DNA of 64,000 bases. It comes from an uncultured Pelagibacteraceae bacterium. Its GTDB lineage: Bacteria; Pseudomonadota; Alphaproteobacteria; Pelagibacterales; Pelagibacteraceae. Under the pieces are notes generated by a model that saw only the letters and a list, made by a program, of their open reading frames with translations, did not search any database and was not told the DNA's origin. This document shows positions 17,540 to 26,568 of this stretch, piece after piece. Made by a program: the position numbers and the translations under genes. Positions within the stretch are counted from its first letter, which is position 1. Every line of letters starts with the position of its first letter. The stretch lies in the NCBI GenBank assembly GCA_902525935.1, contig CABZJA010000002.1:1-64000 (forward strand), given 5' to 3'.

Positions 17540-18613
17540 TTAAACTAATTTTTCATCAGAATAAACACAACATTTCTCTGGTGGAAAATATAAATTTAAT
17601 TCTCCATCTGGAATTATTTTTTCTCTTTCTACTTTTGACTTAATCACTAAATCACCCATTTTTCCTGTAAGAAGCTTGAAATTACCAAAGTCCTCAACTC
17701 TTGTGAGTTTAATTTTAACTGTATTGCTTTTTTCTTTTTCTGCCAATTCTATGAACTCGGATCTAATTCCCAGTTTAACATTTTTATCTTTTAAATTTCC
17801 TAAATTTGAATTTGTCTTAATAGTGGTATCATTAATCTTTACTTCATGATCAGAAGATACAGTTGAATGAAAAATATTCATCGCAGGAGATCCAATAAAA
17901 TAACCGACAAAAGTTGTTTTAGGCTTTTCAAATAAATCTTTAGGCAATCCAACTTGCACGATTTCACCTTGATCCATAACAATTATATTTTCGGCAAAAG
18001 TCATGGCTTCGTTTTGATCGTGAGTTACATAAACCAATGTTGTTTTATATTGTTCATTTATTTCTTTTAAGTTCCTTCTAAGTCTAAATTTTAAATCTGG
18101 GTCAATAACTGTTAGAGGTTCGTCCATTAAAACAGCTGCAACGTCTTCTCGAACTAACCCTCTGCCTAAAGATATAAGTTGTTTTTGGTCAGCCGTTAAT
18201 TTTCTTGCTGGTGAGTTTAAAAATGAAGATAAATTTAAAGTATCTGAAACTGCTTTTACTCTTTCTTCAATTTTTTCTTTTGTAAATTCCCTGCATCTTA
18301 GTGGAAACGCTAAATTATCATAAACAGTCATTGTATTGTAAATTACTGGAAATTGGAAAACTTGGGCAATATTTCTATCTTCTGTTTTTAAATCAGTCAC
18401 AGGTGTTTCATCGAATAATATTTCACCTTTGGATGGCCTCACTAGTCCAGAAACAATGTTTAACATTGTGGTTTTTCCACACCCAGAAGGTCCCAAAATT
18501 GCATACCGTTTGCCATTTTCCCAAGTCATTGAAAACGGATTAAGAGCATATGTTGGTTTTGACTCTAAAGGATTATAAGTATGAGAAATATTAGATAAAT
18601 TAATTTTAGCCAT
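17540..18613 (-). CDS. ABC importer ATPase, degenerate signature motif (GlpT-like subunit)
   Basis: 357 residues, MalK/UgpC-type ATPase with C-terminal TOBE-like region. Walker A GPSGCGKTT, Q-loop QVFQF, Walker B VAAVLMDEP and H-loop VTHDQNEAM are intact, but the signature reads LTADQKQLISLGRG instead of LSGGQ, and the D-loop is TVIDPDL. Pairing with the next ATPase (intact LSGGQ, lost H-loop His) gives one complete and one degenerate composite site. This pattern is what I remember of GlpS/GlpT of rhizobial glycerol importers. Overlaps the second ATPase by 8 bases. Confidence 0.9.
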   Translation of the reverse strand: MAKINLSNISHTYNPLESKPTYALNPFSMTWENGKRYAILGPSGCGKTTMLNIVSGLVRPSKGEILFDETPVTDLKTEDRNIAQVFQFPVIYNTMTVYDNLAFPLRCREFTKEKIEERVKAVSDTLNLSSFLNSPARKLTADQKQLISLGRGLVREDVAAVLMDEPLTVIDPDLKFRLRRNLKEINEQYKTTLVYVTHDQNEAMTFAENIIVMDQGEIVQVGLPKDLFEKPKTTFVGYFIGSPAMNIFHSTVSSDHEVKINDTTIKTNSNLGNLKDKNVKLGIRSEFIELAEKEKSNTVKIKLTRVEDFGNFKLLTGKMGDLVIKSKVEREKIIPDGELNLYFPPEKCCVYSDEKLV

Positions 18614-19685
18614 TTATTCCTCCATATGGCGAGGATACTAATTTTTCATCTTCCCCAAAGGCATAAAACTTATTTACATTAAAATTTATTTTTACTTTCT
18701 CGTGAATTTTAAAATTCATTACTTCCTCGATTAAAGCAATTATTTTTGAATTTCCTCTTTTTAAGTGAAGTAATGTTTCTGAACCACTAATCTCTGCTAA
18801 TTCTATTTCGAATTCTTCACCATTTTCATCAAGTTTTATTTCTGAAGCTCTAATTCCAAAATTATAATCTTTATCTTCTAAATTCTTAAAATGATTTGTA
18901 ATTTCTAAAGAAATATTCTCAAAGTTTAGATTTTTTGAATTTTTTGAACCCTTTAAAACATTCATTGGTGGATCATTTGATATTTCTGCAACTTTTAAAT
19001 TAGATGGATTTTCAAAAATTTCTTTGGCAGGCCCTTTTTGTAATACCTTCCCTTCATCTAAAACAATTACTTCTCCATTTAGTTCCATTACTTCTTGAGG
19101 ATCTGTTGTTGAATAAATTAAAATTGTATCTTGGGACAGTCCTTCTGAGAAAATTCTTTTAAATTCCTCTCTTAACTGCTCTCTAAGTTTGTAATCTAAA
19201 TTAACTAAAGGTTCGTCTAGCAACAAAATTTTTGCTTTTTTTGCAAGTGATCTTGCAAGTGCAACCCTTTGTTGCTGTCCGCCAGATAATTCCTGAATTT
19301 TTCTATTTTCAAATCCAACTAATCCAACAGTTTTTAGAGCTTCATCTACATCTTTTTTTACTTGCTCGGGACTTAATTTTCTTTGTTCTAATGGAAAAGT
19401 TATATTTTCATATACATTTAAATGAGGGTAATTAATAAATTGTTGATAGACCATAGCAACATTTCTTTCCCAAACTGGTATTTTAATAAAGTCTTTTTCC
19501 TCAAAAGAAATTGAGCCTTGATCTGGATTTAATAATCCTGCAATTGTTTTTAAAAGAGTCGTTTTGCCAGATAAAGTCCTGCCTAGAAGGGTATACAAAT
19601 TACCTTTTTTAAAATTAAACGAGACATCATTTAAATGAAATTGCTCATCAGGTTTATAAGAAATTTTGTCTCCAATTAAATTCAT
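18606..19685 (-). CDS. ABC importer ATPase lacking the H-loop histidine (GlpS-like subunit)
   Basis: 359 residues. Walker A GRTLSGKTTL, Q-loop YQQF, canonical signature LSGGQQQRVALARSL and Walker B ILLLDEP are present; the switch region reads YSTTDPQEVM where VTHD is usual, so the catalytic His is Thr. C-terminal about 120 residues form a TOBE-like regulatory part. Probably heterodimerises with the ATPase encoded just downstream. Start overlaps the permease stop (position 19685), consistent with translational coupling through the whole operon. Confidence 0.9.
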   Translation of the reverse strand: MNLIGDKISYKPDEQFHLNDVSFNFKKGNLYTLLGRTLSGKTTLLKTIAGLLNPDQGSISFEEKDFIKIPVWERNVAMVYQQFINYPHLNVYENITFPLEQRKLSPEQVKKDVDEALKTVGLVGFENRKIQELSGGQQQRVALARSLAKKAKILLLDEPLVNLDYKLREQLREEFKRIFSEGLSQDTILIYSTTDPQEVMELNGEVIVLDEGKVLQKGPAKEIFENPSNLKVAEISNDPPMNVLKGSKNSKNLNFENISLEITNHFKNLEDKDYNFGIRASEIKLDENGEEFEIELAEISGSETLLHLKRGNSKIIALIEEVMNFKIHEKVKINFNVNKFYAFGEDEKLVSSPYGGING

Positions 19686-20533
19686 TATTTTAATGCTCCT
19701 GATAAATTCCCTTTTGATAGATATCTCTCAACTATAAATGCAACAATTATTAATGGTGCAACTGAGATTAAAGCTGATGCCGAAAGGCTCCACCACGGTG
19801 TTATTGATGAATTAAGTGCAACAACCTTTACTGGTAACAATTGTACTTCAGTAAATGTTAAAATAAATGCAAAAAAGAAATCTATCCATCCAAAAATTAT
19901 ACAAAACATTCCTGCAACAATTAAACCGGGTATAGAGTTTGGTAATACAACTTTGTAGAAAGCTTGATACGGATTGCACCCGTCAATTAATGCAGTCTCA
20001 TCTAATTCTTTTGGAACTCTATTAAAAAAATCTACCATAATCCAAACAGCAATTGGCATTAATAAAACGATGTATACAACCACTAGACCTAGTAAGCTAT
20101 CAAGCAATCCTATTGTGCTTAGAAAAATAAAAAAAGGAATTGATAATACAATTGGAGGCATGATTCTTTGTGAAATAAAGAAAAAAGTAATATCGTTGTT
20201 TCTTACAAATCCAGCTTTAAAGGTAAATCTTGATAGTGCATAAGCAGCAAGAGTACCAAGAACAATACTTATTAAACTAGCAGTACAGGTTACAAAAATA
20301 CTATTAAAATAAGGCTCAACAATATCTACTCCACCTTTAGCGGGAGACTTAATTAAAACTCTCCAACCCTCCAATGTTGGTTCGAAATCTAACCAAGGAA
20401 TATAAGTTACTTTACTATTTACTGACTGGAAGTCTTTAAAAGATGTTGATACAGCCCACAGAAATGGCGCAACAACAAATACAGTCCAAAATGTAATAAA
20501 GAAATATTTAAGAAAAGTGTAAAGTTTGCTCAT
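19685..20533 (-). CDS. ABC transporter permease (MalG/UgpE type)
   Basis: 282 residues, about six membrane helices. N-terminal LKYFFITFWTVFVVAPFLWAVSTSFK is typical of MalG-like permeases; the coupling-helix EAA loop reads DETALIDGCNPYQAFYKVVLP. Imports the solute delivered by the binding protein encoded upstream, together with the 288-residue permease. Two bases separate it from that permease gene. Substrate is discussed under the binding protein. Confidence 0.92.
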   Translation of the reverse strand: MSKLYTFLKYFFITFWTVFVVAPFLWAVSTSFKDFQSVNSKVTYIPWLDFEPTLEGWRVLIKSPAKGGVDIVEPYFNSIFVTCTASLISIVLGTLAAYALSRFTFKAGFVRNNDITFFFISQRIMPPIVLSIPFFIFLSTIGLLDSLLGLVVVYIVLLMPIAVWIMVDFFNRVPKELDETALIDGCNPYQAFYKVVLPNSIPGLIVAGMFCIIFGWIDFFFAFILTFTEVQLLPVKVVALNSSITPWWSLSASALISVAPLIIVAFIVERYLSKGNLSGALK

Positions 20534-20535
20534 AT

Positions 20536-21402
20536 TTATTCTTTGATCATTAATTTGGTTAAAACTTTAGCTATTATCGTTAAACTGATAATCATTATGA
20601 CAAGATAAGTAAAAGATAAGGTTGCTGCATAACCCATCTGAAATTCTCTTAATCCTTTAATGTAAATATAAAAACTTGATGTTTCGGTGGCTGTTCCAGG
20701 TCCACCGGATGTTAAAACAAATACTGTATCCATAATTTTTGAAGCTTCAATTAGTCTTATTATTATTGCTCCAATTGATATTGGGGCCATCAAAGGAAAA
20801 GTTACATATACAAATTTTCGTAATGGACTTGCGCCATCTATAGCGGCTGCCAAAAAAGGTTCTTTTGGAAGTGACAAAAGTCCAGCTAGTAAAAGTAAAA
20901 ACATAAACGGTGTCCATTGCCAAACCTCAACAATTATAACTGTAAACTTTGCAATAACTGGATCACTCAACCATAAAATAGGTTTTACTCCTAATCCACC
21001 TAACAGATCATTTACAGGACCCAGTGACTCATGAAAAAATGTTCTCCAAATAACTGTCATTATTACTGGAGTTGTCATCATTGGGACTAGAAAAATTACT
21101 CTAAAAAATCTTTTAAATTTTATTTCTCTCCAAACCATCATCGCTAGAGCAAATCCGATAACATATTGAAGAATAACTGTGGTTACCGATAAAAAACTTA
21201 GCCTAAAAAAAGACTCCCAAAACCTCGGGTCATCTGTAAATAACCTTATATAATTTGTAATACCTATGAAGTTCATTTCTGGTGTATAACTATTCCATCC
21301 AGAGAGACTTAATCTAATAGTAAAAATAATTGGAAAAATTAAAATTCCAATAAGTACAAACAATCCTGGGAATAAAAAAACAAACTTGTGTTTAAAATTC
21401 AT
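20536..21402 (-). CDS. ABC transporter permease (MalF/UgpA type)
   Basis: 288 residues, six predicted membrane helices. N-terminus FLFPGLFVLIGILIFPIIFT and the EAA coupling loop PKEPFLAAAIDGASPLRKFV are characteristic of the carbohydrate/polyol (CUT1) permeases; VLTSGGPGTATETSSFYIY is the usual C-terminal motif. Partner of the MalG-type permease. Preceded by a strong hairpin that separates it from the binding-protein gene. Confidence 0.93.
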   Translation of the reverse strand: MNFKHKFVFLFPGLFVLIGILIFPIIFTIRLSLSGWNSYTPEMNFIGITNYIRLFTDDPRFWESFFRLSFLSVTTVILQYVIGFALAMMVWREIKFKRFFRVIFLVPMMTTPVIMTVIWRTFFHESLGPVNDLLGGLGVKPILWLSDPVIAKFTVIIVEVWQWTPFMFLLLLAGLLSLPKEPFLAAAIDGASPLRKFVYVTFPLMAPISIGAIIIRLIEASKIMDTVFVLTSGGPGTATETSSFYIYIKGLREFQMGYAATLSFTYLVIMIISLTIIAKVLTKLMIKE

Positions 21403-21421
21403 AATTTTTTTTTTGGATTAT

Positions 21422-21452
21422 TTTAAAATGTGGCCGTTAAAAAACGGCCACA
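21422..21452 (-). terminator. Hairpin between binding-protein and permease genes
   Basis: Perfect 9-bp stem GTGGCCGTT / AACGGCCAC (21430-21438 and 21443-21451) with a 4-base loop, 13 bases after the binding-protein stop. On the minus strand it is followed by ATTTTAAAATAA, a weak U tract, so it is either a leaky terminator or a 3'-end stabiliser that raises the binding protein above the permeases. Confidence 0.7.
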
Positions 21453-21464
21453 GGTTTTACAAAA

Positions 21465-23006
21465 TTATTGTTTGTTATCTTCCATTGCTACACCAACAGC
21501 ATAGGCTTTTCTTACGTTATCTTTTCCTACTCTGTTAAGTATATCATTCCACTGCTTAGCAGCTTCATCTAAAGCAGCTTGTGGAGATAATTGACCAGCT
21601 AATGCTTTTGCAGCAGCTGTTGCTAAGGCAGCATTAAACTCAAACGTTCCAGGCACTCTTAATGGAAATACTCTATTTTTACTTTTTTCCATTTCTGCAA
21701 GAGTATCAACATAAGATTGAGCTATATCTTTATCCCAACCAATTTGAGTCCAAACATCAGCTTGGAAATCAGCATCTCTAAATGGGTTTACTCCAAATCT
21801 ACCAATTCCAATGTCTGCTTGGTGATTAGCTTCGTTTGCAAAGAAACATAAGTAATCAAATGCCATCTCATGCTCTTTACTTTTTTTAGCTACACCAACT
21901 GCCCATCCCCATACGAAGAAAGGAGCTTGGTTGAAACCTTCATCCCAACTATTTGTTTTTCTATTCCAAACTTTTGTTGCTCCTGGTAATTGTGCAGCAC
22001 CAACTTTATTGTTTATTGGACTATCTGGTTGCATAGCAGCAACAAATGCATCATCCCATGAAAAACTAAACAGAGTTTGTCCTCCACCAAATGATCCGAT
22101 TTCATCACCTAAACCAAAATTTATTCCTCCTGGAGGAACATATTTAGTTGCAGCAACCCAGTCTGTTAATGCTTCAACAAATCCTGGATTATTAATTAAT
22201 GGTGTCATCGTCTCTAAATCAAAAAAGAAACCACCAGGTGTTTTTGGATTTTTAGAATAAGCAGCAGATCTAGAATAAAAAGCAGCATACATTAGGTCAT
22301 CTTTTTTCATAACTTCTGCTGATCCATATTCTTTCTCACCGTCGCCATCCCAGTCCCATCCATTAAAATAAGCGGCCATTTCTCCATACTCTTTCCAAGT
22401 TGTTGGTACCTTTAACTCTTTACCAGTAGCTTCCTTATATTGTTTTTGGTACTTAGGATTATCAATCACATCTTTTCTATATTTTAGATAATGTCTGTCT
22501 CCATCAACCGGAAACTGATACATAACACCATCCCAAGATGCTACACCAATGTGAGACGGAGTAACGTCTTTCATTTGTTTCATCTCAACGTATTTCTTTG
22601 GAACTGGCTCTAAGTATCTTCTCCAATCATTAATGAAGTTTGAAAATCCAAAAACAATATCATATGGAGCTTGACCTGCTTGGAAAGGAACCATAGCTTT
22701 CGCATATAGATCTCCAGCTGGTGTATGTGTTACATCAACTTTTGCCCCTGTTAGTTTTGCAAACTGTTCAGCATGAAGAGCTGTTGGCTCACCCATTACT
22801 GGTACAGCATGTGTGTTAATTTTTAGTGTCTTACCTTTGTAGTTTTTCTTAGACATTGCTTCATAAGAACACTCACCAGGAATATCCCCAGTGTTTTTGA
22901 TATGTGGAAATTGATCGCTCCACTTATCTGCATACGCAACGGGACTAAGTACCAGCAAAGCTGATATTAGAGCAGTTACGCAAGTTTTTATTGTCTTCAT
23001 CTTCAT
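21465..23006 (-). CDS. ABC transporter solute-binding protein (COG1653/CUT1 type)
   Basis: 513 residues, larger than typical UgpB/MalE (about 430). Sec signal peptide (KTCVTALISALLVLSPVAYA) then a mature protein with KINTHAVPVMG, QAGQAPYDIVFGFS and a WDWDGDGEKEYG loop resembling a calcium-binding turn common in sugar-binding proteins. The Shine-Dalgarno GAGAGG is only 2 bases from the first ATG (23006) but 8 from the second (23000), so 23000 is the likelier start. The ATPases look like those of glycerol importers, yet this protein does not resemble my memory of GlpV; a polyol or sugar-like ligand is the best guess. Rich codon usage suggests high expression. Confidence 0.9.
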   Translation of the reverse strand: MKMKTIKTCVTALISALLVLSPVAYADKWSDQFPHIKNTGDIPGECSYEAMSKKNYKGKTLKINTHAVPVMGEPTALHAEQFAKLTGAKVDVTHTPAGDLYAKAMVPFQAGQAPYDIVFGFSNFINDWRRYLEPVPKKYVEMKQMKDVTPSHIGVASWDGVMYQFPVDGDRHYLKYRKDVIDNPKYQKQYKEATGKELKVPTTWKEYGEMAAYFNGWDWDGDGEKEYGSAEVMKKDDLMYAAFYSRSAAYSKNPKTPGGFFFDLETMTPLINNPGFVEALTDWVAATKYVPPGGINFGLGDEIGSFGGGQTLFSFSWDDAFVAAMQPDSPINNKVGAAQLPGATKVWNRKTNSWDEGFNQAPFFVWGWAVGVAKKSKEHEMAFDYLCFFANEANHQADIGIGRFGVNPFRDADFQADVWTQIGWDKDIAQSYVDTLAEMEKSKNRVFPLRVPGTFEFNAALATAAAKALAGQLSPQAALDEAAKQWNDILNRVGKDNVRKAYAVGVAMEDNKQ

Positions 23007-23023
23007 TTCCTCTCTTTTGTTAT

Positions 23024-24085
23024 TTATGGAACTAGAACTGCACGACCTTTAATCTTGCCATCGTTTAAATCATGTAGTGCTTTGTTAGCTTCTTCTAGTT
23101 TGTATTCTTTCATTGAAAGTTTTACTAAACCTTTATCCGCTAATTCCATTAGTTCATATAATTCAGCCCAAGTGCCCACTAAGCTTCCAACTATACTTTT
23201 TTCTTGATCGATCATATCAATCGCCAAAACTCTTATTTCTTCTCCGTAACCTACAATATAAAAAGTCCCAGTTGCTTTAGTCATCTTTATTCCCATTGGT
23301 GTAGAACCCTTTTCACCAACAAAATCTATAACAGCCTCTGCTCCTTTACCTTTTGTAAGTTCTTTTACTTTTTCAATTTCATTACCATCAATTAAAACTC
23401 CATGGTCAGCTCCAAGTTCCATTGCATGGTCTAAAGGTGTTTTTGCTTTTTCAACAACAATAATATTTGCAGCACACATTGCTTTCATACATTGAATTGC
23501 TATATGTCCTAGTCCACCTGCGCCTATGATTACACAGTTTTCTCCTGGTAGAAGGTGTCTTGTAGCTTTTTTAACAACTCTGTAAGCAGTCAAGCCTGCA
23601 TCTGAAAAAGGTGCAACATCTATTGGACCTAAAACTTTTGGAATTTTTATTAAATTTCTTACACTAGTTTGAAGTAATTCTGAATATCCTCCATGCTTAA
23701 CATTCAGACCAGCAAAAATTGGATCTTCAGCATGCATATCGTTACCTCTCCGACAATCCAAACATGTTCCTCCAGTGCCAGAAACTTTTGGGTGCAAAAT
23801 TACTGCATCTCCTTTTTTAAATCCTGAAACATCTTTGCCAACTTCTTCTATCCATCCAGCGTTCTCGTGTCCCATTACCATTGGCAATAGATCGTTATTT
23901 TGATCTGTAATATGCTTCCACACTCCCTCGATTATATGCAGATCAGTTCTACAAACACCTGCAGCTCCAATTTTAACTATCACATCGCTTGCTTTCTCTA
24001 TTTTTGGATTTGGCAATTCTTCTCCGGTCACCCACACGTCTTCTTTCATTTCTGGGTCATACTTATGTAAAACCTGTGCTTTCAT
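23024..24085 (-). CDS. Zinc-type alcohol dehydrogenase
   Basis: 353 residues, medium-chain dehydrogenase. Catalytic zinc region GVCRTDLH and GHENAG; Rossmann motif GAGGLGHIAIQ. The structural-zinc lobe reads GTCLDCRRGNDMHAED: two of the four expected cysteines (first and last) are missing, so this enzyme probably binds only the catalytic zinc. Strong Shine-Dalgarno GAGAGGAAAACA before ATG. It lies 17 bases upstream of the ABC binding-protein gene and is likely in its operon, suggesting it oxidises the imported alcohol or polyol (inference). The 107 bases upstream (24086-24192) are AT-rich and probably hold the promoter; I see no clear motif. Confidence 0.92.
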   Translation of the reverse strand: MKAQVLHKYDPEMKEDVWVTGEELPNPKIEKASDVIVKIGAAGVCRTDLHIIEGVWKHITDQNNDLLPMVMGHENAGWIEEVGKDVSGFKKGDAVILHPKVSGTGGTCLDCRRGNDMHAEDPIFAGLNVKHGGYSELLQTSVRNLIKIPKVLGPIDVAPFSDAGLTAYRVVKKATRHLLPGENCVIIGAGGLGHIAIQCMKAMCAANIIVVEKAKTPLDHAMELGADHGVLIDGNEIEKVKELTKGKGAEAVIDFVGEKGSTPMGIKMTKATGTFYIVGYGEEIRVLAIDMIDQEKSIVGSLVGTWAELYELMELADKGLVKLSMKEYKLEEANKALHDLNDGKIKGRAVLVP

Positions 24086-24192
24086 TGTTTTCCTCTCAAA
24101 GATTAATTTTTTATAATTAAATTTTAAATTGAAATGAAAAATAAGTCTAGGAACTTAGAATAATTTTAATTACCAATTACAACTTGAGATTG

Positions 24193-25146
24193 TTAATTAA
24201 CTTTGTTTTTGCATCCACCAGTCTTGAAGAACTCATCCAGATTATCAATAGCAAGGTTCGCCATCGCAGTCCTAGTTTCCTTTGTTGCGCTACCAAGGTG
24301 TGGAAGAATAAAAGCGCTCTTATGCTTTAGGTATCCTGGATTTAAATTTGGCTCATTTTTGTAAACATCAAGACCAACAGCATATACTTTTCTTCTCTCA
24401 AGAGCGTCTAATAAAGCATCATCATCAACTATATCTCCTCTTGCAACATTTGTGACAACAGCACCTTTTGGCAGTAGCTCAAGAGCATCTTTGTTTATTA
24501 AATTTATTGTATCTTTGGATGCGGGACAACAAACTGACAGAACATCAGATACTTTCATAAGATCATTTAAATTATCATGATAAATTGCACCTTGTTCTTT
24601 ATCCTCACTTAATTTTGATCGGTTATGATAATGAATTATCATTCCCAATGATTTTGCTATTTTTGCAATTTTCTGACCTATTCTTCCCATTCCAAGTATT
24701 CCAAGTCTTGTTCCAGTTAATTGTTTACCGATTAACATGTCTGCAGACCAAACCCATCCACCTTCTCTAGCTTTTTCAATTCCTTCAGAAGCTCTTCTGC
24801 AAGCTCCTAATATAAGCAAAACTCCAATTTCAGCAGTAGCATCTGTCAATACATCCGGAGTGTTTGTAACTGCAATACCTCTTTTTTTTGTAGCTTCTAA
24901 ATCTATATTTCCAAAACCAACTGCAAAATTTGAAATAATTTTTATAGTATCGGGCAATTGATTGATTGTTTCTTCATCAAGCTTGTCTGTGAGGGCTGAT
25001 AAAATCCCATCACAACCATTGCTCATTTCAATCAATTTTTTTTGTGAATATAATTCATCATTTAAGTTGAAATTTGCATCAAATAAATCTTTCGCTTTAT
25101 CCTCACAAGATCTTAAAAGTCGTCTTGTGATCAATATTTTTTTCAT
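24193..25146 (-). CDS. D-2-hydroxyacid dehydrogenase (glyoxylate/hydroxypyruvate reductase type)
   Basis: 317 residues, NAD(P)-dependent. Nucleotide-binding GILGMGRIGQKIAKIAKSLG; catalytic Arg in VARGDIVDDDAL, Glu in KNEPN and His in LPHLGSAT; SNFAVGFGNID near residue 90. Typical of GyaR/GhrB proteins that reduce glyoxylate or hydroxypyruvate. It starts 11 bases after the FAD oxidase stop in the same direction, so the two probably work on the same hydroxy/oxo acid pool. Confidence 0.92.
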   Translation of the reverse strand: MKKILITRRLLRSCEDKAKDLFDANFNLNDELYSQKKLIEMSNGCDGILSALTDKLDEETINQLPDTIKIISNFAVGFGNIDLEATKKRGIAVTNTPDVLTDATAEIGVLLILGACRRASEGIEKAREGGWVWSADMLIGKQLTGTRLGILGMGRIGQKIAKIAKSLGMIIHYHNRSKLSEDKEQGAIYHDNLNDLMKVSDVLSVCCPASKDTINLINKDALELLPKGAVVTNVARGDIVDDDALLDALERRKVYAVGLDVYKNEPNLNPGYLKHKSAFILPHLGSATKETRTAMANLAIDNLDEFFKTGGCKNKVN

Positions 25147-25157
25147 GAATCTTTAGA

Positions 25158-26531
25158 TTAATTTAAATCGAAAACCTTACCAGGATTCATTATATTATTT
25201 ACATCTATGCTTCTTTTAATGGCCTTCATCACTGGTAAATTATCTGGATGTTCTCTTAATAAATAATGCTTCTTTTGAAGCCCAATTCCATGTTCTCCTG
25301 TAATTGTTCCTTCTAATTCAAGAGCTTTATTTATTAAATCATCACTATACTGTCTAATTTTTTTTTGTTTTTCTTCATCATCTGGGTCATATAAAATTAT
25401 TGAATGAAAATTTCCATCACCTACATGTCCAACCATTGGTGCAGTTAATCCCAATCTTTTTACTTCTTTTTCAGCCCAAGAAATACATTCAACCAATTTA
25501 GAAATAGGAACACAAACATCAGTAGAGTAAACTTTCATATCATGTCCTAAAGCTTTAACGGAGTAATAAACATCATGTCTTGCTTTCCATAATACTTTTT
25601 GTTCTTCAGGTGAAGATGCCCATTGAAAATCACTTCCACCATTATTTTTTGATAATTCCTCAACAATTTTTATTGACTCATTATTTGACAATTCACTTCC
25701 ATGAAATTCGAAAAATAGTGTTGGCGAGGCTTTAATATTTTTTAAATTTGAATATTTAATACTTATTTCCATCTGATCTTTATTTAACATTTCAATTCTC
25801 GCAATTGGAACACCATATTGAATGACCTCTTGGGATGTTTTCACTGCCGAATCTAAGTCTGGAAAATAGCAAACAGCACTCATAATACTTTCAGGTATTG
25901 GGGATAATCTCAGTTGGACCTCAGTAATAATTCCAAGTGTTCCTTCTGATCCTATAAATAAGTTTGTTAAATTGTATCCTGCTGATGATTTTTTAGCTCT
26001 TGCTCCCGTTTTTATTATATCTCCGTTTGGTAAAACAACTGTAAGACCCGAGACTACAGTTCTCATAGTTCCATATTTAACGGCCATAGTTCCTGACGCA
26101 GATGTAGATGCCATTCCACCTAGGGCAGCATCGGCACCTGGATCTATTGGGAAGAATACACCATCTTCTCTTAAATATTCATTTAGTTGTTTTCTTGTTA
26201 CATTTGCTTGAACTCTACAGTCAAAATCCTCAGCATTTACACTTAATACTTTGTTCATTTTCTCTAATGAAATTGTAATTCCATTTTGATTACCAACCAC
26301 ATGACCCTCTAGAGAAGTACCAGTTCCAAAAGGAACAACTGGAATTTTGTGCTCGTTACATATTTTTAGAGTTTGAGAAACTTCCTCATTTGTCTCTGGA
26401 AAAACTACTGCTTTTGATAAAATTGGATTGTATGTATCTTCACCTCTAGCATAATTTGATCTAGTAGATCTAGATGTAGAAAATCTTCCATTAAAAATCT
26501 TTTTTAATTCTGTTTGGACATCTTCATTCAT
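25158..26531 (-). CDS. FAD-linked 2-hydroxyacid dehydrogenase (D-lactate dehydrogenase/GlcD type)
   Basis: 457 residues. PCMH-type FAD domain: VVPFGTGTSLEGHVVG, DPGADAALGGMASTSASGT, GYNLTNLFIGSEGTLGIIT; C-terminal part with GHVGDGNFH and TGEHGIGLQKK, which carry the metal/substrate His and Glu residues. Best match is to the D-lactate dehydrogenase (LDHD/Dld1-like) or single-chain GlcD-like group. No signal peptide. No GlcE or GlcF gene is beside it, so it is probably a stand-alone enzyme. Upstream of it, 37 bases away, is an aminotransferase gene in the same direction. Confidence 0.9.
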   Translation of the reverse strand: MNEDVQTELKKIFNGRFSTSRSTRSNYARGEDTYNPILSKAVVFPETNEEVSQTLKICNEHKIPVVPFGTGTSLEGHVVGNQNGITISLEKMNKVLSVNAEDFDCRVQANVTRKQLNEYLREDGVFFPIDPGADAALGGMASTSASGTMAVKYGTMRTVVSGLTVVLPNGDIIKTGARAKKSSAGYNLTNLFIGSEGTLGIITEVQLRLSPIPESIMSAVCYFPDLDSAVKTSQEVIQYGVPIARIEMLNKDQMEISIKYSNLKNIKASPTLFFEFHGSELSNNESIKIVEELSKNNGGSDFQWASSPEEQKVLWKARHDVYYSVKALGHDMKVYSTDVCVPISKLVECISWAEKEVKRLGLTAPMVGHVGDGNFHSIILYDPDDEEKQKKIRQYSDDLINKALELEGTITGEHGIGLQKKHYLLREHPDNLPVMKAIKRSIDVNNIMNPGKVFDLN

Positions 26532-26568
26532 TTATTAATAGTACAAAAAAATTTATTAAAAATACAGT

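Noticed and set aside
24086..24192. Possible riboswitch before the alcohol dehydrogenase gene
   Set aside because: The 107-base gap is AT-rich without stable stems or glycine/SAM riboswitch signatures that I can recognise.
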